From a virus: a DNA stretch of 28,762 bases. Shown piece after piece: positions 14,316 to 22,176 of the stretch. The position numbers were made by a program, and so were the translations under genes. The stretch lies in IMG/VR virus record IMGVR_UViG_3300028840_002330, positions 1-28,762 of that record, one strand, 5' to 3'. The notes under the pieces are model-generated. The model was given only the letters and a program-made list of their open reading frames with translations. It was not told the DNA's origin and searched no databases. Each line of letters starts with the position of its first letter. Position 1 is the first letter of the stretch.

Positions 14316-15569
14316 CTATGAAATCGCTTCGTAAATGCTCGACAAATCTGCCATCGTGACAGTGTACCCAGTAGGACTCTCCCCATCGGCTGTTGCAATC
14401 AATGTGTTTATGGCGTCGGCGTGATATGTGGTGAATGGTCCACGAATCGAAGTGTAGTGGCACGCCAATACATACAATTCTCCATTGAGCGCTAAGCACG
14501 TCGGGTGCCCGCTATCGCCCGGGACCAGTTCTTCGTAATAGAGGCTGCGAGGAGATGTGGCTGGTTCTTGGTGGGTAACATCGTCATCTACAGATTTCCA
14601 CTCAAATACCAGCACTTTTTCTTCTTGATCGAATACAACCAGAGGGCTTCCTACGGCCGTAAAGAAAGCAGCATGATTTGCCGGGAGAATTTCATACCAC
14701 TTGATTGTGCCCGGCAGATCGGAGTCCAAAGCAATCACCTGGATATCACTTAAGTCATGGTCCGCAACTCCAGTGATCTGCCTGGTGACTGCCGTGCCGT
14801 CTTGCGCAATCCATGTTACGACTTTACCGACTAATAGCCCCAAATGCTTAGCTAGTATTGCGTGACGGGGAGTAATTAACGTCCCTGCACGCCGAGTATC
14901 ATAATTATTGTAGTTGCTGATTCCCGTCATGTCGAAATCAGCCGCCCAGCAACCTGTGTTATACGTCGAAGAACCCGTGGGGTTAAAGCCTCCTGCCGCA
15001 AAGATGTTTCTTCGGGCCGCCGTATACTCCCCGGTGATGCGACTGTCAATTTGGTTGCTGATATGTGCATCAAATTGATTGATGATAGTCGAGGAACTGG
15101 ATGACGAATCGCTCGAAGAACTAGACGACGAATCACTGGACGATGAGTCACTCGACGAACTGGACGATGAATCGCTCGACGAGCTCGATTCTTCCTCACC
15201 TACCTCACCACCCATGGTCGGATGCAGCACCAATACGCCATATTCCGCGTGTTTGATCGCATTCGCCGGGGCAGTTTCGCTATTGTCTACCACAGATAAC
15301 GTCACATCATACGCTCCCGGCGTCATCGCGGCCGTGTCCGTGCCAAACCGCACGACTACATTGTTGGTTCCAGCGGAAAACGTCACACTGGACCCACCGG
15401 ATTCCGCTTCAATCGAGCTCAAGTCTAGGTGGGGTGTACCGCCGCCGCGTCCTACCTTGACTCGCACGACGTCATCCGACAAGAGCGTCACCTCCGTAGT
15501 GCCGTCCTTTTCAAATAGGTTGACGTCGTAATCGATAACGCGGTTCTTGTAGGCGTGGATTTGAAACAT
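14316..15569 (-). CDS. Virion-type protein fused through a poly-Ser linker to a chymotrypsin-like serine protease
   Basis: The start ATG immediately follows the stop of the upstream gene. Residues 1-127 are the beta-rich domain shared with the downstream copy. Residues 128-160 are Ser with occasional Asp. Residues about 185-417 carry an S1-type peptidase: LITPRHAILAKHLG (231-244) aligns with the L-I-x-S-x-W-V-V-x-A-A-H-C segment, giving H242; DIQVIALDSDLP (275-286) supplies D275; and PGDSGHP (350-356) gives S353. All three catalytic residues are in the right order and spacing, and H replaces the second G of G-D-S-G-G-P. No export signal is visible, so delivery on the particle is likely. It may clip host surface or capsular proteins, or other virion parts. 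Confidence 0.85.
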   Translation of the reverse strand: MFQIHAYKNRVIDYDVNLFEKDGTTEVTLLSDDVVRVKVGRGGGTPHLDLSSIEAESGGSSVTFSAGTNNVVVRFGTDTAAMTPGAYDVTLSVVDNSETAPANAIKHAEYGVLVLHPTMGGEVGEEESSSSSDSSSSSSSDSSSSDSSSSSSSDSSSSSSTIINQFDAHISNQIDSRITGEYTAARRNIFAAGGFNPTGSSTYNTGCWAADFDMTGISNYNNYDTRRAGTLITPRHAILAKHLGLLVGKVVTWIAQDGTAVTRQITGVADHDLSDIQVIALDSDLPGTIKWYEILPANHAAFFTAVGSPLVVFDQEEKVLVFEWKSVDDDVTHQEPATSPRSLYYEELVPGDSGHPTCLALNGELYVLACHYTSIRGPFTTYHADAINTLIATADGESPTGYTVTMADLSSIYEAIS

Positions 15570-17717
15570 CTAGGTATTCACCCCCTTGCGGGTCCACACG
15601 GCACGCCCCACCCGCATCCTGGTGGCAATAATACTGCTACTACTGCTACTGCTGCTGGTGACGGATGAACTGCTGGACGATGACGATACGCTGCTCGAAC
15701 TGCTGCTAGTGAGAGATTCGCTGCTACTGGACGATGATGCTGAACTACTGGACGATTCACTGCTACTACTACTATCGCTGCTGCTGCTGCTTCCGCTACT
15801 ACTGCTGCTTTGACTACTACTACTATTGCTGCTCGTGCTACTGGTGCTACTGCTGCTGCTGCTCGTGCTCGATTCACTACTGGTAGATGACTGGCTAGCG
15901 TCAGGCGAAGAACTACTTTCTTCCTCTAACTCAATAGTGTCGCTCGTCACGCTCGTCCAATTGCCGTCAACATCTCGGAATCGAGCGTAGACCGTTTTCA
16001 CACCTAGGTCTGCCGTCAAAGTCCATGAGTGCGTAGTCGCGTAAGGCTCAACCTGGGACCACGTACTACCATCATTAGAAAACTGCATCAGCGCCCCGTT
16101 CTGGAACGGGAACCGAGCGGATGATCCCATACCAGAGCCGGCATCGGTCACGCTGATGTTTAATGTTACAGACTGTGATGTGGTGGTGGCATCTCCGTTA
16201 TTTATCGCAAACGAACCGATCGTCGGCGGTATGTATTCGTAGGCTCCTGGGTCCAAATATCCGTTTACATCAGTCCAACCATCCGGATCAGTCGACAAGA
16301 ACCGCACTTCATTGTCGGTCGTGTTCGTTTCCGTGACTTCATAGGTCAGTTCAATGCCGTGCTCGTCGAATTCGTTACGGATGTTTCCATATGCACCACC
16401 AGGAGCGTCATAGCCAGCGATATTGTCCGTGAAAGACACGTCCAGAACGGCTTCGCCGGCAGGCTGGTTGTGCCCCGCGTACATGAGATATTCGTCAATC
16501 TCACTGAAGAAATTATCAGTGATCGTGATTCCGGCAGAGCTAGAATAGTGCTGAATCCCTCGTGGAGCGTCAAGAAACCTGTTGTTTGATATGTCCGTAC
16601 TTGCGGCCTGAGCGTCGTACGCACCCAGGATTACCGCTGCCCCTTGCAGGTTCCTGATGATGTTTCCCTGGACCTTCGTGGCGGACATCGCCCCCTTGAG
16701 TTGAGCGCCAAGTTTTCCATACGCTGCGTTGGTGCAGTCGGCGTAGTTGTCCACGATGTAGACGTCGTTGACGCCGCTGCAATACCACACATGGCTATGC
16801 CCGTCGTCGCCAGCGGCGATATAGTTTCGCAGCGATAACCCATGTTGGATGTATCGGATCATCGTTGTCGACCCGGCACCTGCATTGTAGTTGCCACATC
16901 CCGTGATCGTATTTCTTCGGTGGATCGTCCTCGCGCAGTCTCCGATCTTTCCGAAGTTCTTCAGCGTGCAATCTTCAATGACCTCGTGCATCCGCTGAGC
17001 GTAGGTGTCGCCTCCGACGGTGAACTGGGGGTTGTTCACGTAGGTATCCGGATCGTTTTCCATCTCGATCTGGAGATTGCGAACAAGCAGATACGTGTCA
17101 AAGTCTGGGGCCACACCGCCATGAATCGCGAAGAAGCAATGTTCTCCACCCGCTGCACTGTCGTCGCTGAAGATAAACCGAGGTTGCGTGGCCCCCGTCC
17201 CCACGAAAGCTAGTTTGGTGATCTTGGGGTCACCGCCGAAGTTGTGAGCGTCGAAATCAACGACAAGCGTCGTGTTTGACTCAAAGGAATCTTCCCACAG
17301 ATATGTTCCCGACGGGAACTCAATCTTCATTCCCGTCGTATCGTTGTAATTGTCCCGAAGATATTGCTTTAACGTCGCTTGGCAGTTCGTGTTGCCCGTG
17401 TTGTCGAGGCCGATGTCCGTGACTGCATCCACGGTGGGCATGGACGAGTGAATGGCCACGTCCACGATCAAGACCACTTTTTCCGAATCTCCTGCATCGT
17501 CCGTCACAGTCACGGTGACGTAATGTATTCCAGGATATTCAAACGTGTGCGATGGGTTCTGCGTCGTCGTCGGATTCTTGTACGTTTCAATGTCGTCAAA
17601 CTTCCACGAATACGTGTATGGCGCAGTTCCTCCAGATGGCGTGCAGGTGAAGGTGACAGAATCATCCACCTCCGGTGACACGCTCGACGCACTGGCTACT
17701 ACTGCAAGGTCTGCCAT
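15570..17717 (-). CDS. Tailspike-like protein: PKD domain, right-handed beta-helix, Ig-like domain, poly-Ser tail
   Basis: The 715-aa product begins with a PKD-type domain (residues 1 to about 90: GGTAPYTYSWKFDD, HTFEYPGIHYVTVTVTD). Residues about 95-500 form a parallel beta-helix, with short coils rich in Asn and repeated units such as NTITGCGNYN, VQGNIIRNLQGAAVILGAYD and DISNNRFLDAPRGI; this fold is typical of polysaccharide-binding or cleaving spikes. An Ig-like domain follows (IGSFAINNGDATTTSQSVTL to VTSDTIELEEE), then about 85 residues of Ser-rich linker and a short tail containing VGRAVWTRKG. The domain order suggests host-glycan binding on the virion. Whether the helix cleaves glycan is unknown, since no catalytic residues can be assigned. 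Confidence 0.8.
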   Translation of the reverse strand: MADLAVVASASSVSPEVDDSVTFTCTPSGGTAPYTYSWKFDDIETYKNPTTTQNPSHTFEYPGIHYVTVTVTDDAGDSEKVVLIVDVAIHSSMPTVDAVTDIGLDNTGNTNCQATLKQYLRDNYNDTTGMKIEFPSGTYLWEDSFESNTTLVVDFDAHNFGGDPKITKLAFVGTGATQPRFIFSDDSAAGGEHCFFAIHGGVAPDFDTYLLVRNLQIEMENDPDTYVNNPQFTVGGDTYAQRMHEVIEDCTLKNFGKIGDCARTIHRRNTITGCGNYNAGAGSTTMIRYIQHGLSLRNYIAAGDDGHSHVWYCSGVNDVYIVDNYADCTNAAYGKLGAQLKGAMSATKVQGNIIRNLQGAAVILGAYDAQAASTDISNNRFLDAPRGIQHYSSSAGITITDNFFSEIDEYLMYAGHNQPAGEAVLDVSFTDNIAGYDAPGGAYGNIRNEFDEHGIELTYEVTETNTTDNEVRFLSTDPDGWTDVNGYLDPGAYEYIPPTIGSFAINNGDATTTSQSVTLNISVTDAGSGMGSSARFPFQNGALMQFSNDGSTWSQVEPYATTHSWTLTADLGVKTVYARFRDVDGNWTSVTSDTIELEEESSSSPDASQSSTSSESSTSSSSSSTSSTSSNSSSSQSSSSSGSSSSSDSSSSSESSSSSASSSSSSESLTSSSSSSVSSSSSSSSVTSSSSSSSSIIATRMRVGRAVWTRKGVNT

Positions 17718-17750
17718 GTTATTCCGTGGCTCTAAACTGATTGTTTGTCG

Positions 17751-19040
17751 CTACCGCGACCACACCGCCCGACTTACACCGCTAATAGACCAAGTCGCAT
17801 CTCCAGGATACAATCCCAACCCCTGCAACACTGATGATGAGCTGGTGCTAGACGCACTGCTGGTGCTTGACGTAGATGATGTACTACTGGATGACGAACT
17901 GCTAGTGGACGAACTACTGGTGGACGAACTACTCGAAGATGATGTACTAGATGTACTGCTCGTTGATGACGTACTGCTCGACGACGTGCTAGACGTGCTG
18001 CTAGTGGACGATGCACTACTTGTTGACGATGTGCTGCTAGACGACGTACTGGACGAACTACTGGTTGATGACGTGCTACTCGTACTGGACGCACTGCTGG
18101 TCGATGACGTACTGCTTGCACTAGACGTACTACTGGTGCTGGATGTGCTGCTGGTGCTAGATGCACTACTTGTCGATGATGTACTGCTGACACTTGACGT
18201 GCTGCTAAAGCTGGAGGTACTACTGGTCGATGATACACTACTGGTTGACGACGTGCTGCTAGCGCTACTCGTCGAACTCGTCGAACTGGACGACTCTTCT
18301 TGAAATAAGTATTTTGGCGTCCGCCGTGCCACCCTCACCAGCGCCAACGGATCGTCCGAGTACAACTGAATTTCCGCCGCCGAGAGCACTCGATTCCAGA
18401 TCGCAAATGACTCGATGGTGCAAATCTGGTTGTCACCCGTCGTCACGTCAGTACCGAGATAGAGCGACTGGCTCACCGTGGTGAAGTCCACGGCACTACC
18501 AGCGTCCGCGTCTTGCAGGACGCCGTCGAAATACAGACTCCCCGTTCCGTTGGGCGTGCCAGTGACCGAATCGAACGTGAAAATACCGACGCGCGGATAG
18601 CCGATCCCTCGCAGATCGAGAGGCCGCACGGCCCCCACTTCACCGCGAAGCCACATCGCAGAACCCGTTCCGATGCACTCGATGCAATTATCGTCGTCGA
18701 CGAACCACCCCCAGTACGTCTTCCACGCCGACTCATTGTTGAATGTGCCAACGAACGCCACGGTCATGCCCATGTTGGTGACGTCAGACAGCGTTAGTGG
18801 AATGTTCGCGTAGTCGCTCGCCGTGCCGTCGAAATAGAGTCCTTCAGTCAGCCATGTCGTCCCCGTAATCGTGCCATCTCGACCCTCACCGGATATATCG
18901 TACAGGATGCCGCCTGTGGGGCCCAGCGCAGGGAACCACGCACCAACCAGACCTTCCCACAAACTCGGATGCGCGGGGCGGCCAGTAGCCGGAGCGTACC
19001 CTTGGGCGTAATTCGGTTGCGTGACGCCTGGAGTAATCAA
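17751..19040 (-). CDS. LamG-domain adhesin with long Ser/Thr-rich region
   Basis: The TTG start at 19040 overlaps the previous stop as TTGA. Residues about 25-240 are a concanavalin/LamG-type domain: GLVGAWFPALGPTGGILYDI, the G-R-D-G-T-I-T-G-T loop, LYFDGTASDYANIPL, a strand with GSLYFDGVLQ, and the closing IESFAIWNRVLSAAEIQLY, which is the family's signature end. Residues about 248-405 are Ser with Thr, in TSS-type repeats. The last 25 residues (LGLYPGDATWSISGVSRAVW followed by SR) are ordered. The last few resemble the end of the downstream spike (R-A-V-W-S-R compared with R-A-V-W-T-R). Carbohydrate binding at the virion surface is the likely role. Confidence 0.8.
   Translation of the reverse strand: MITPGVTQPNYAQGYAPATGRPAHPSLWEGLVGAWFPALGPTGGILYDISGEGRDGTITGTTWLTEGLYFDGTASDYANIPLTLSDVTNMGMTVAFVGTFNNESAWKTYWGWFVDDDNCIECIGTGSAMWLRGEVGAVRPLDLRGIGYPRVGIFTFDSVTGTPNGTGSLYFDGVLQDADAGSAVDFTTVSQSLYLGTDVTTGDNQICTIESFAIWNRVLSAAEIQLYSDDPLALVRVARRTPKYLFQEESSSSTSSTSSASSTSSTSSVSSTSSTSSFSSTSSVSSTSSTSSASSTSSTSSTSSTSSASSTSSTSSASSTSSTSSTSSSSSTSSSSTSSTSSASSTSSTSSTSSSSTSSTSSTSSTSSSSSSSTSSSSTSSSSSSSTSSTSSTSSASSTSSSSVLQGLGLYPGDATWSISGVSRAVWSR
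17840..18290 (-). repeat. Imperfect 9-bp tandem repeats coding for Ser/Thr-rich linker
   Basis: The array is built of 9-bp units of the type (minus strand) three Ser/Thr codons, less regular than the one at 5221-5790. Serine codons of both the TCN and AGY types alternate, so the protein repeat is maintained with diverse DNA spelling. It encodes residues about 250-400 of the LamG protein. Confidence 0.8.
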
Positions 19041-19537
19041 TCCTGCACTTCGTCAATCAACGGTGTCAACGTAAGCTGATGACTGTCTTCATCGCCTTCA
19101 AACGCTTGCCCAGCCTTATTGATCACAACCGGACAGCCGTATCGGGTCGGGGGCGAGAATATAAAGGTCTGCGTCTGCACGACCGCATCGGCATCGTTGG
19201 TACATACTACCGAACCAACCCGTAGAAGTTGTTTTTTCCACTCGTCTTCTTCGCCTGCCTTGTAGGCCGCGTCGGTGCCAGTGGCTCCACCCGGGAACGT
19301 AGTGTCGTCGTGGGACGCAGCCCACCAGATTTCAATGACTGTACCAGCCGTAGGAGCGACATCAAGATTGAACTCAGCCGTCACGGCATAGCGAGGCGCA
19401 AACGTGGAACCCAAATCTGCCTTAACTCCACATCGTCCGGCATCGTCTGCTAGGCTGGCGAGCGTTATCGCGTAGTCACCGCCGGAATTTTTCCAAACAA
19501 TGTCAGTACCTTGTTTGACTAAGACTTCGTTGGCCAT
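19037..19537 (-). CDS. Putative virion beta-sandwich protein, 166 aa
   Basis: I chose the ATG at 19537 (MANEVLVKQGTDIVWKNSGG) because GGGAG lies eight bases upstream; a start at 19552 overlaps the previous gene further. The sequence alternates strands (YAVTAEFNLDVAPTAGTVIE, TQTFIFSPPTRYGCPVVINK) with loops and has no helix-rich part. The style W-W-A-A-S-H-D-D with a following Gly/Thr loop is seen in phage structural proteins placed ahead of fibre genes. I know no family name for it. Its stop overlaps the start of the LamG adhesin gene, so it may be an assembly partner or base for that adhesin. Confidence 0.65.
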   Translation of the reverse strand: MANEVLVKQGTDIVWKNSGGDYAITLASLADDAGRCGVKADLGSTFAPRYAVTAEFNLDVAPTAGTVIEIWWAASHDDTTFPGGATGTDAAYKAGEEDEWKKQLLRVGSVVCTNDADAVVQTQTFIFSPPTRYGCPVVINKAGQAFEGDEDSHQLTLTPLIDEVQD

Positions 19538-19539
19538 CC

Positions 19540-20541
19540 CTAGTTCTCCCATTCCCGGCTAATTGTCACTGCTCCCGCCATCGGCTCGACACGATAATCA
19601 CGACACCGTCGCAATTCCACGATCGGTGGTTTATCGGGACCGGTTCCACCACTAAGCAAACGATTCATGCACTGGACGTAAACCCCGTTGCAGTCCTCAA
19701 ACAAGCAGGGAGGTTGGTCGGTGGCCAGAGTTAAGTTGCGCTCGAACCGGCAACCCTCCAGCCTAAACCCATAATACTGGCGCACCCGTATGACAAGAGG
19801 CTGGGCCTCCAAGACGCAACCGTAAAAAGCCCCGTTGGAACCACCTTTTAGATCGATCGCATACTGCGGCTCCCATCCCTCTGATTGCAGGCCGTTTTTC
19901 TCGATCAAACACCGCTGAAACTGGAATTCGTTCAGTCGTCCACTGGTTGCGTCAATCACCTGGCCGTTGTACATCAACTCAGAATCAAGCACGGCCAATC
20001 CACCGTAAGTAGAACTGCCGCCGGGCGCGTTCTGAAACTCGAATGCTTTGGCGAAATACTTGATCGCACAGTCTGCAAACTTGAACGGCCGCAAATACTG
20101 ATCCGGCGGAGAAAACCGAAACGCCGTTCCGCTTTTCTTGGCGTGGAAGTAAATACCCCGTGCCTTGAACCCATAAGACCGTTCCGTAGCCGGCTTGTCC
20201 TTCGATACCATCGTAAAGAGAGCATCATTGGGATTTTCCCCCTGCCACTCGATGGTGCAAGCGTAAGTCTTCGGGCCTCCGCATCCCCGCAATGCGACAT
20301 TGGGACACCGCACAATAATTGGCGTTTTCACGGGGTATCGTCCCCGGGGAAATTCAATAATTCCACCAGACATATCCGGCCATTTCCCGTCATCGTCCAC
20401 GAGATTATCAATGGCACGTTGAATTGCCGGCCCCCAATCACTCGAATCATCGGCGTAATCGCGGATGTTGGCAGCCATGGCCGTGCTGCACAACACGACC
20501 AATATAAGCATCAAAACAACGCGGAAAAACTTCGCCATCAT
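19540..20541 (-). CDS. Exported pectate-lyase-like beta-helix protein
   Basis: The start is the first of two ATGs at 20541, after AAGGGGAGGG, overlapping the upstream TGA. The N-terminus (AKFFRVVLMLILVVLCSTA, cleavage likely after A-M-A) is a clear Sec signal peptide. The mature part opens with a Pectate_lyase_3-type segment: NIRDYADDSSDWGPAIQRAI then GGIIEFPRGRYPVKTPIIV (residues about 24-80), followed by beta-helix rungs rich in paired Cys and Asn (FRLEGCRFERNLTLA, CLFEDCNGVYVQC). The total is 333 aa. A signal peptide is unusual for a tailspike, so it may be secreted by the infected or lysogenic cell to act on surface glycans. Enzymatic activity is inferred from the fold only. Confidence 0.7.
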   Translation of the reverse strand: MMAKFFRVVLMLILVVLCSTAMAANIRDYADDSSDWGPAIQRAIDNLVDDDGKWPDMSGGIIEFPRGRYPVKTPIIVRCPNVALRGCGGPKTYACTIEWQGENPNDALFTMVSKDKPATERSYGFKARGIYFHAKKSGTAFRFSPPDQYLRPFKFADCAIKYFAKAFEFQNAPGGSSTYGGLAVLDSELMYNGQVIDATSGRLNEFQFQRCLIEKNGLQSEGWEPQYAIDLKGGSNGAFYGCVLEAQPLVIRVRQYYGFRLEGCRFERNLTLATDQPPCLFEDCNGVYVQCMNRLLSGGTGPDKPPIVELRRCRDYRVEPMAGAVTISREWEN

Positions 20542-20849
20542 GGCCCTCCCCTTGCAAGACAAGTAGCTAGTTTGGTTTCAATCACATGCAAAGTCGCACG
20601 GGTCTTCTCGTCACGTTTCGCCGCCCGTTCCTCGTGCTGCAAGACGGTATCGTTGACGCGGCTAATAGTCTGAGTGTTGGCTTCAATCACCCGCGTGTTT
20701 GCACGGACCACGCTGACCAACTGTTTCACTACCCACCAGACAAAGACAAACAAGAACGCCAATAACACCACCGTCATGCCGGCGAATCCGTATCGAGCCA
20801 CGGGTTGCATTAGGTGGTCAATCATCATGTCGTCAGCAGCAAAAAGCAT
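20538..20849 (-). CDS. Single-pass membrane protein with coiled coil (holin-like or BhlA-like)
   Basis: The 103-aa product has one strong transmembrane segment at about residues 22-45 (YGFAGMTVVLLAFLFVFVWW), followed by a long heptad-like helix (VRANTRVIEANTQTISRVND, then HEERAAKRDEKTRATLHVIE). One membrane anchor with a coiled coil fits BhlA-type holins, though other phage membrane proteins share this form. The ATG at 20849 has GGAG about ten bases upstream. It follows the EF-hand gene and overlaps the secreted beta-helix gene by four bases. With the cysteine peptidase upstream, it could belong to a lysis module, but no muramidase or amidase is visible nearby. Confidence 0.6.
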   Translation of the reverse strand: MLFAADDMMIDHLMQPVARYGFAGMTVVLLAFLFVFVWWVVKQLVSVVRANTRVIEANTQTISRVNDTVLQHEERAAKRDEKTRATLHVIETKLATCLARGGP

Positions 20850-20946
20850 GGGAGGCTATCTCCGGGTGATAATCTTGCGAATTGTAGCTAAATGCTCGCC
20901 GGCCGCCCGAGCCGCTTCAGGTCGCCAGAGGCGATCAACGGGGACG

Positions 20947-21357
20947 TCATTCCCCCGGGATGATCGAGCGAATCAAGTCCACGAGTGTCTTCAGCCGCTT
21001 GAGTTTCGGAAAATCATCAATGTTGATTTTCCCATCGTCGTTTCGGTCCAGGAACTCCTTGACCGCGTCAACCAGTTCCTGGAAGGCCGCCTTGAACTTC
21101 ACAACGTGTTCCGGCGTCAGGCCTCCGGTCAGGGCTCGCACCAAGCCGAGCGTGTGTCCGGCGTCGTCTAGAAGGTCGTCCAACTCCCCGAGTGTCTCTT
21201 CCGTGAACTCTTCCATGAAGGCGTCCAGCAAGGCCTCCACTTTGGTCATCAGCTTGCCGGCTTGGTCCATCTTGGCGTCCGCCTTGGTCATTGCCTTTCC
21301 GGCTTGGTCCATTTTGGCGTTGGCTTTGGTCATCATTCTTCGCAATCGTCCGGGCAT
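20947..21357 (-). CDS. Helical protein with 14-residue repeats and an EF-hand loop
   Basis: The ATG at 21357 is seven bases after AAGGAG. The N-terminus contains a 14-residue unit twice (MTKANAKMDQAGKA and MTKADAKMDQAGKL) and a third partial copy, forming an amphipathic helix. The middle is acidic and helical (FTEETLGELDDLLDDAGHTL). Near residue 103, DRNDDGKINIDDF gives a calcium-binding EF-hand loop: Asp, Asn and Asp at positions 1, 3 and 5, Gly at 6, Ile at 8 and Asp at 12, flanked by helices (ELVDAVKEFL before, PKLKRLKTLVDLIRSI after). The product is 136 aa with no signal or membrane segment. Calcium binding is well supported by the loop; the role is unknown. Confidence 0.75.
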   Translation of the reverse strand: MPGRLRRMMTKANAKMDQAGKAMTKADAKMDQAGKLMTKVEALLDAFMEEFTEETLGELDDLLDDAGHTLGLVRALTGGLTPEHVVKFKAAFQELVDAVKEFLDRNDDGKINIDDFPKLKRLKTLVDLIRSIIPGE

Positions 21358-21375
21358 TATCAGGCTCCTTTGCTC

Positions 21376-22176
21376 CTAATGGTTATCTTCCTTCCACTCG
21401 TTGACCTCACATCGCGGCATCTCCGACATTCCCTGTCGCGTCGTGCCATCTCCCACGGCCGTCCTGACGGCAAACGCACCGTATCCAAAATTGATGTCTC
21501 GGCTGAGTCGGTCCACACCAAATCCGCCGTCACCCCAGTCCCCCCAGGAGTTCAGGTAGAGAAACCGATCCTCGTCCAGCATTTCCACTCCGGCAATCGC
21601 GTGCCCACGCCGTCCATAGCCGACAAGAAAGCCCTGTAGAAGAGCACTGGCGAATTCGTCGCGAGTCTGGATGTCGTAGAATTCGTCGATTCGGTACTTC
21701 GATGCGTACTCGTCAAGCAAGTCTTGCGACGGTTTGGCTCGCCAACCCTTCGACCGGGGCCAGATTTCCATCGGCATGATGCCGACGTCGCGAGCCCGTT
21801 GCATGTTGCTGTCGACCGAACTGCCGCCGTCTCGGCCTCCCGAAGTCCATGCGTAGAGACTCCATGGGTTCAACAAAACATGTTCCATGCCCGCCAGCGC
21901 ACGAGTGGCCATCTCAATGCCAGCGGTCTTTTCGGACGCACAGGATCCGACGCCGTCCTGCGACAGCACGTCATCCACCAGAATGCGAGCCGTGACGCCC
22001 TCTTGTTCGCGTTGCTCGATCAGATCACTCCACTCACGGCGGGGGATGACTGTGATCCGCTCCGATGCCAGCGGGCACAAGTCGCCGGGTTTCGACTCAC
22101 GGGGCAAGCACCCCGGTTTCGTCCCGTCAGGGCCGTCGTATGACTGCCAGTCGTGCCTATAGTCAAACGTGCTCAT
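21376..22176 (-). CDS. Papain-like cysteine peptidase (C1 family style)
   Basis: The ATG at 22176 overlaps the previous stop as ATGA. The 266-aa product carries the papain catalytic pattern: Q73 and C79 in SQDGVGSCASEK, H192 in GRRGHAIAG, and N209 in YLNSWGDWGDGGFG. Spacing and the N-S-W-G-x-W-G-x-x-G motif are those of C1A peptidases, though the usual W after the catalytic Cys is replaced by Ala. There is no signal peptide or long pro-region, so it may act in the cytoplasm or be packaged. It lies between a signal-peptide protein and the EF-hand protein. A processing or host-attack peptidase is likely; the target is unknown. Confidence 0.85.
   Translation of the reverse strand: MSTFDYRHDWQSYDGPDGTKPGCLPRESKPGDLCPLASERITVIPRREWSDLIEQREQEGVTARILVDDVLSQDGVGSCASEKTAGIEMATRALAGMEHVLLNPWSLYAWTSGGRDGGSSVDSNMQRARDVGIMPMEIWPRSKGWRAKPSQDLLDEYASKYRIDEFYDIQTRDEFASALLQGFLVGYGRRGHAIAGVEMLDEDRFLYLNSWGDWGDGGFGVDRLSRDINFGYGAFAVRTAVGDGTTRQGMSEMPRCEVNEWKEDNH

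Noticed and set aside
15578-15877. Alternative minus-strand frame through the Ser-rich end of the tailspike
   Set aside because: Ala/Val/Arg-rich shadow of the poly-Ser codons; the poly-Ser frame continues an established domain protein.
17545-18303. Long plus-strand frame opposite the LamG protein's Ser region
   Set aside because: Same cause: Leu/Val/Asp-rich shadow of Ser/Thr repeats, without start signals or domain content.
20853-20946. Open frame in the gap after the EF-hand gene
   Set aside because: Composition looks coding in one frame, but it has no ATG, GTG or TTG, and the only ATG there gives 20 codons. I see no gene.
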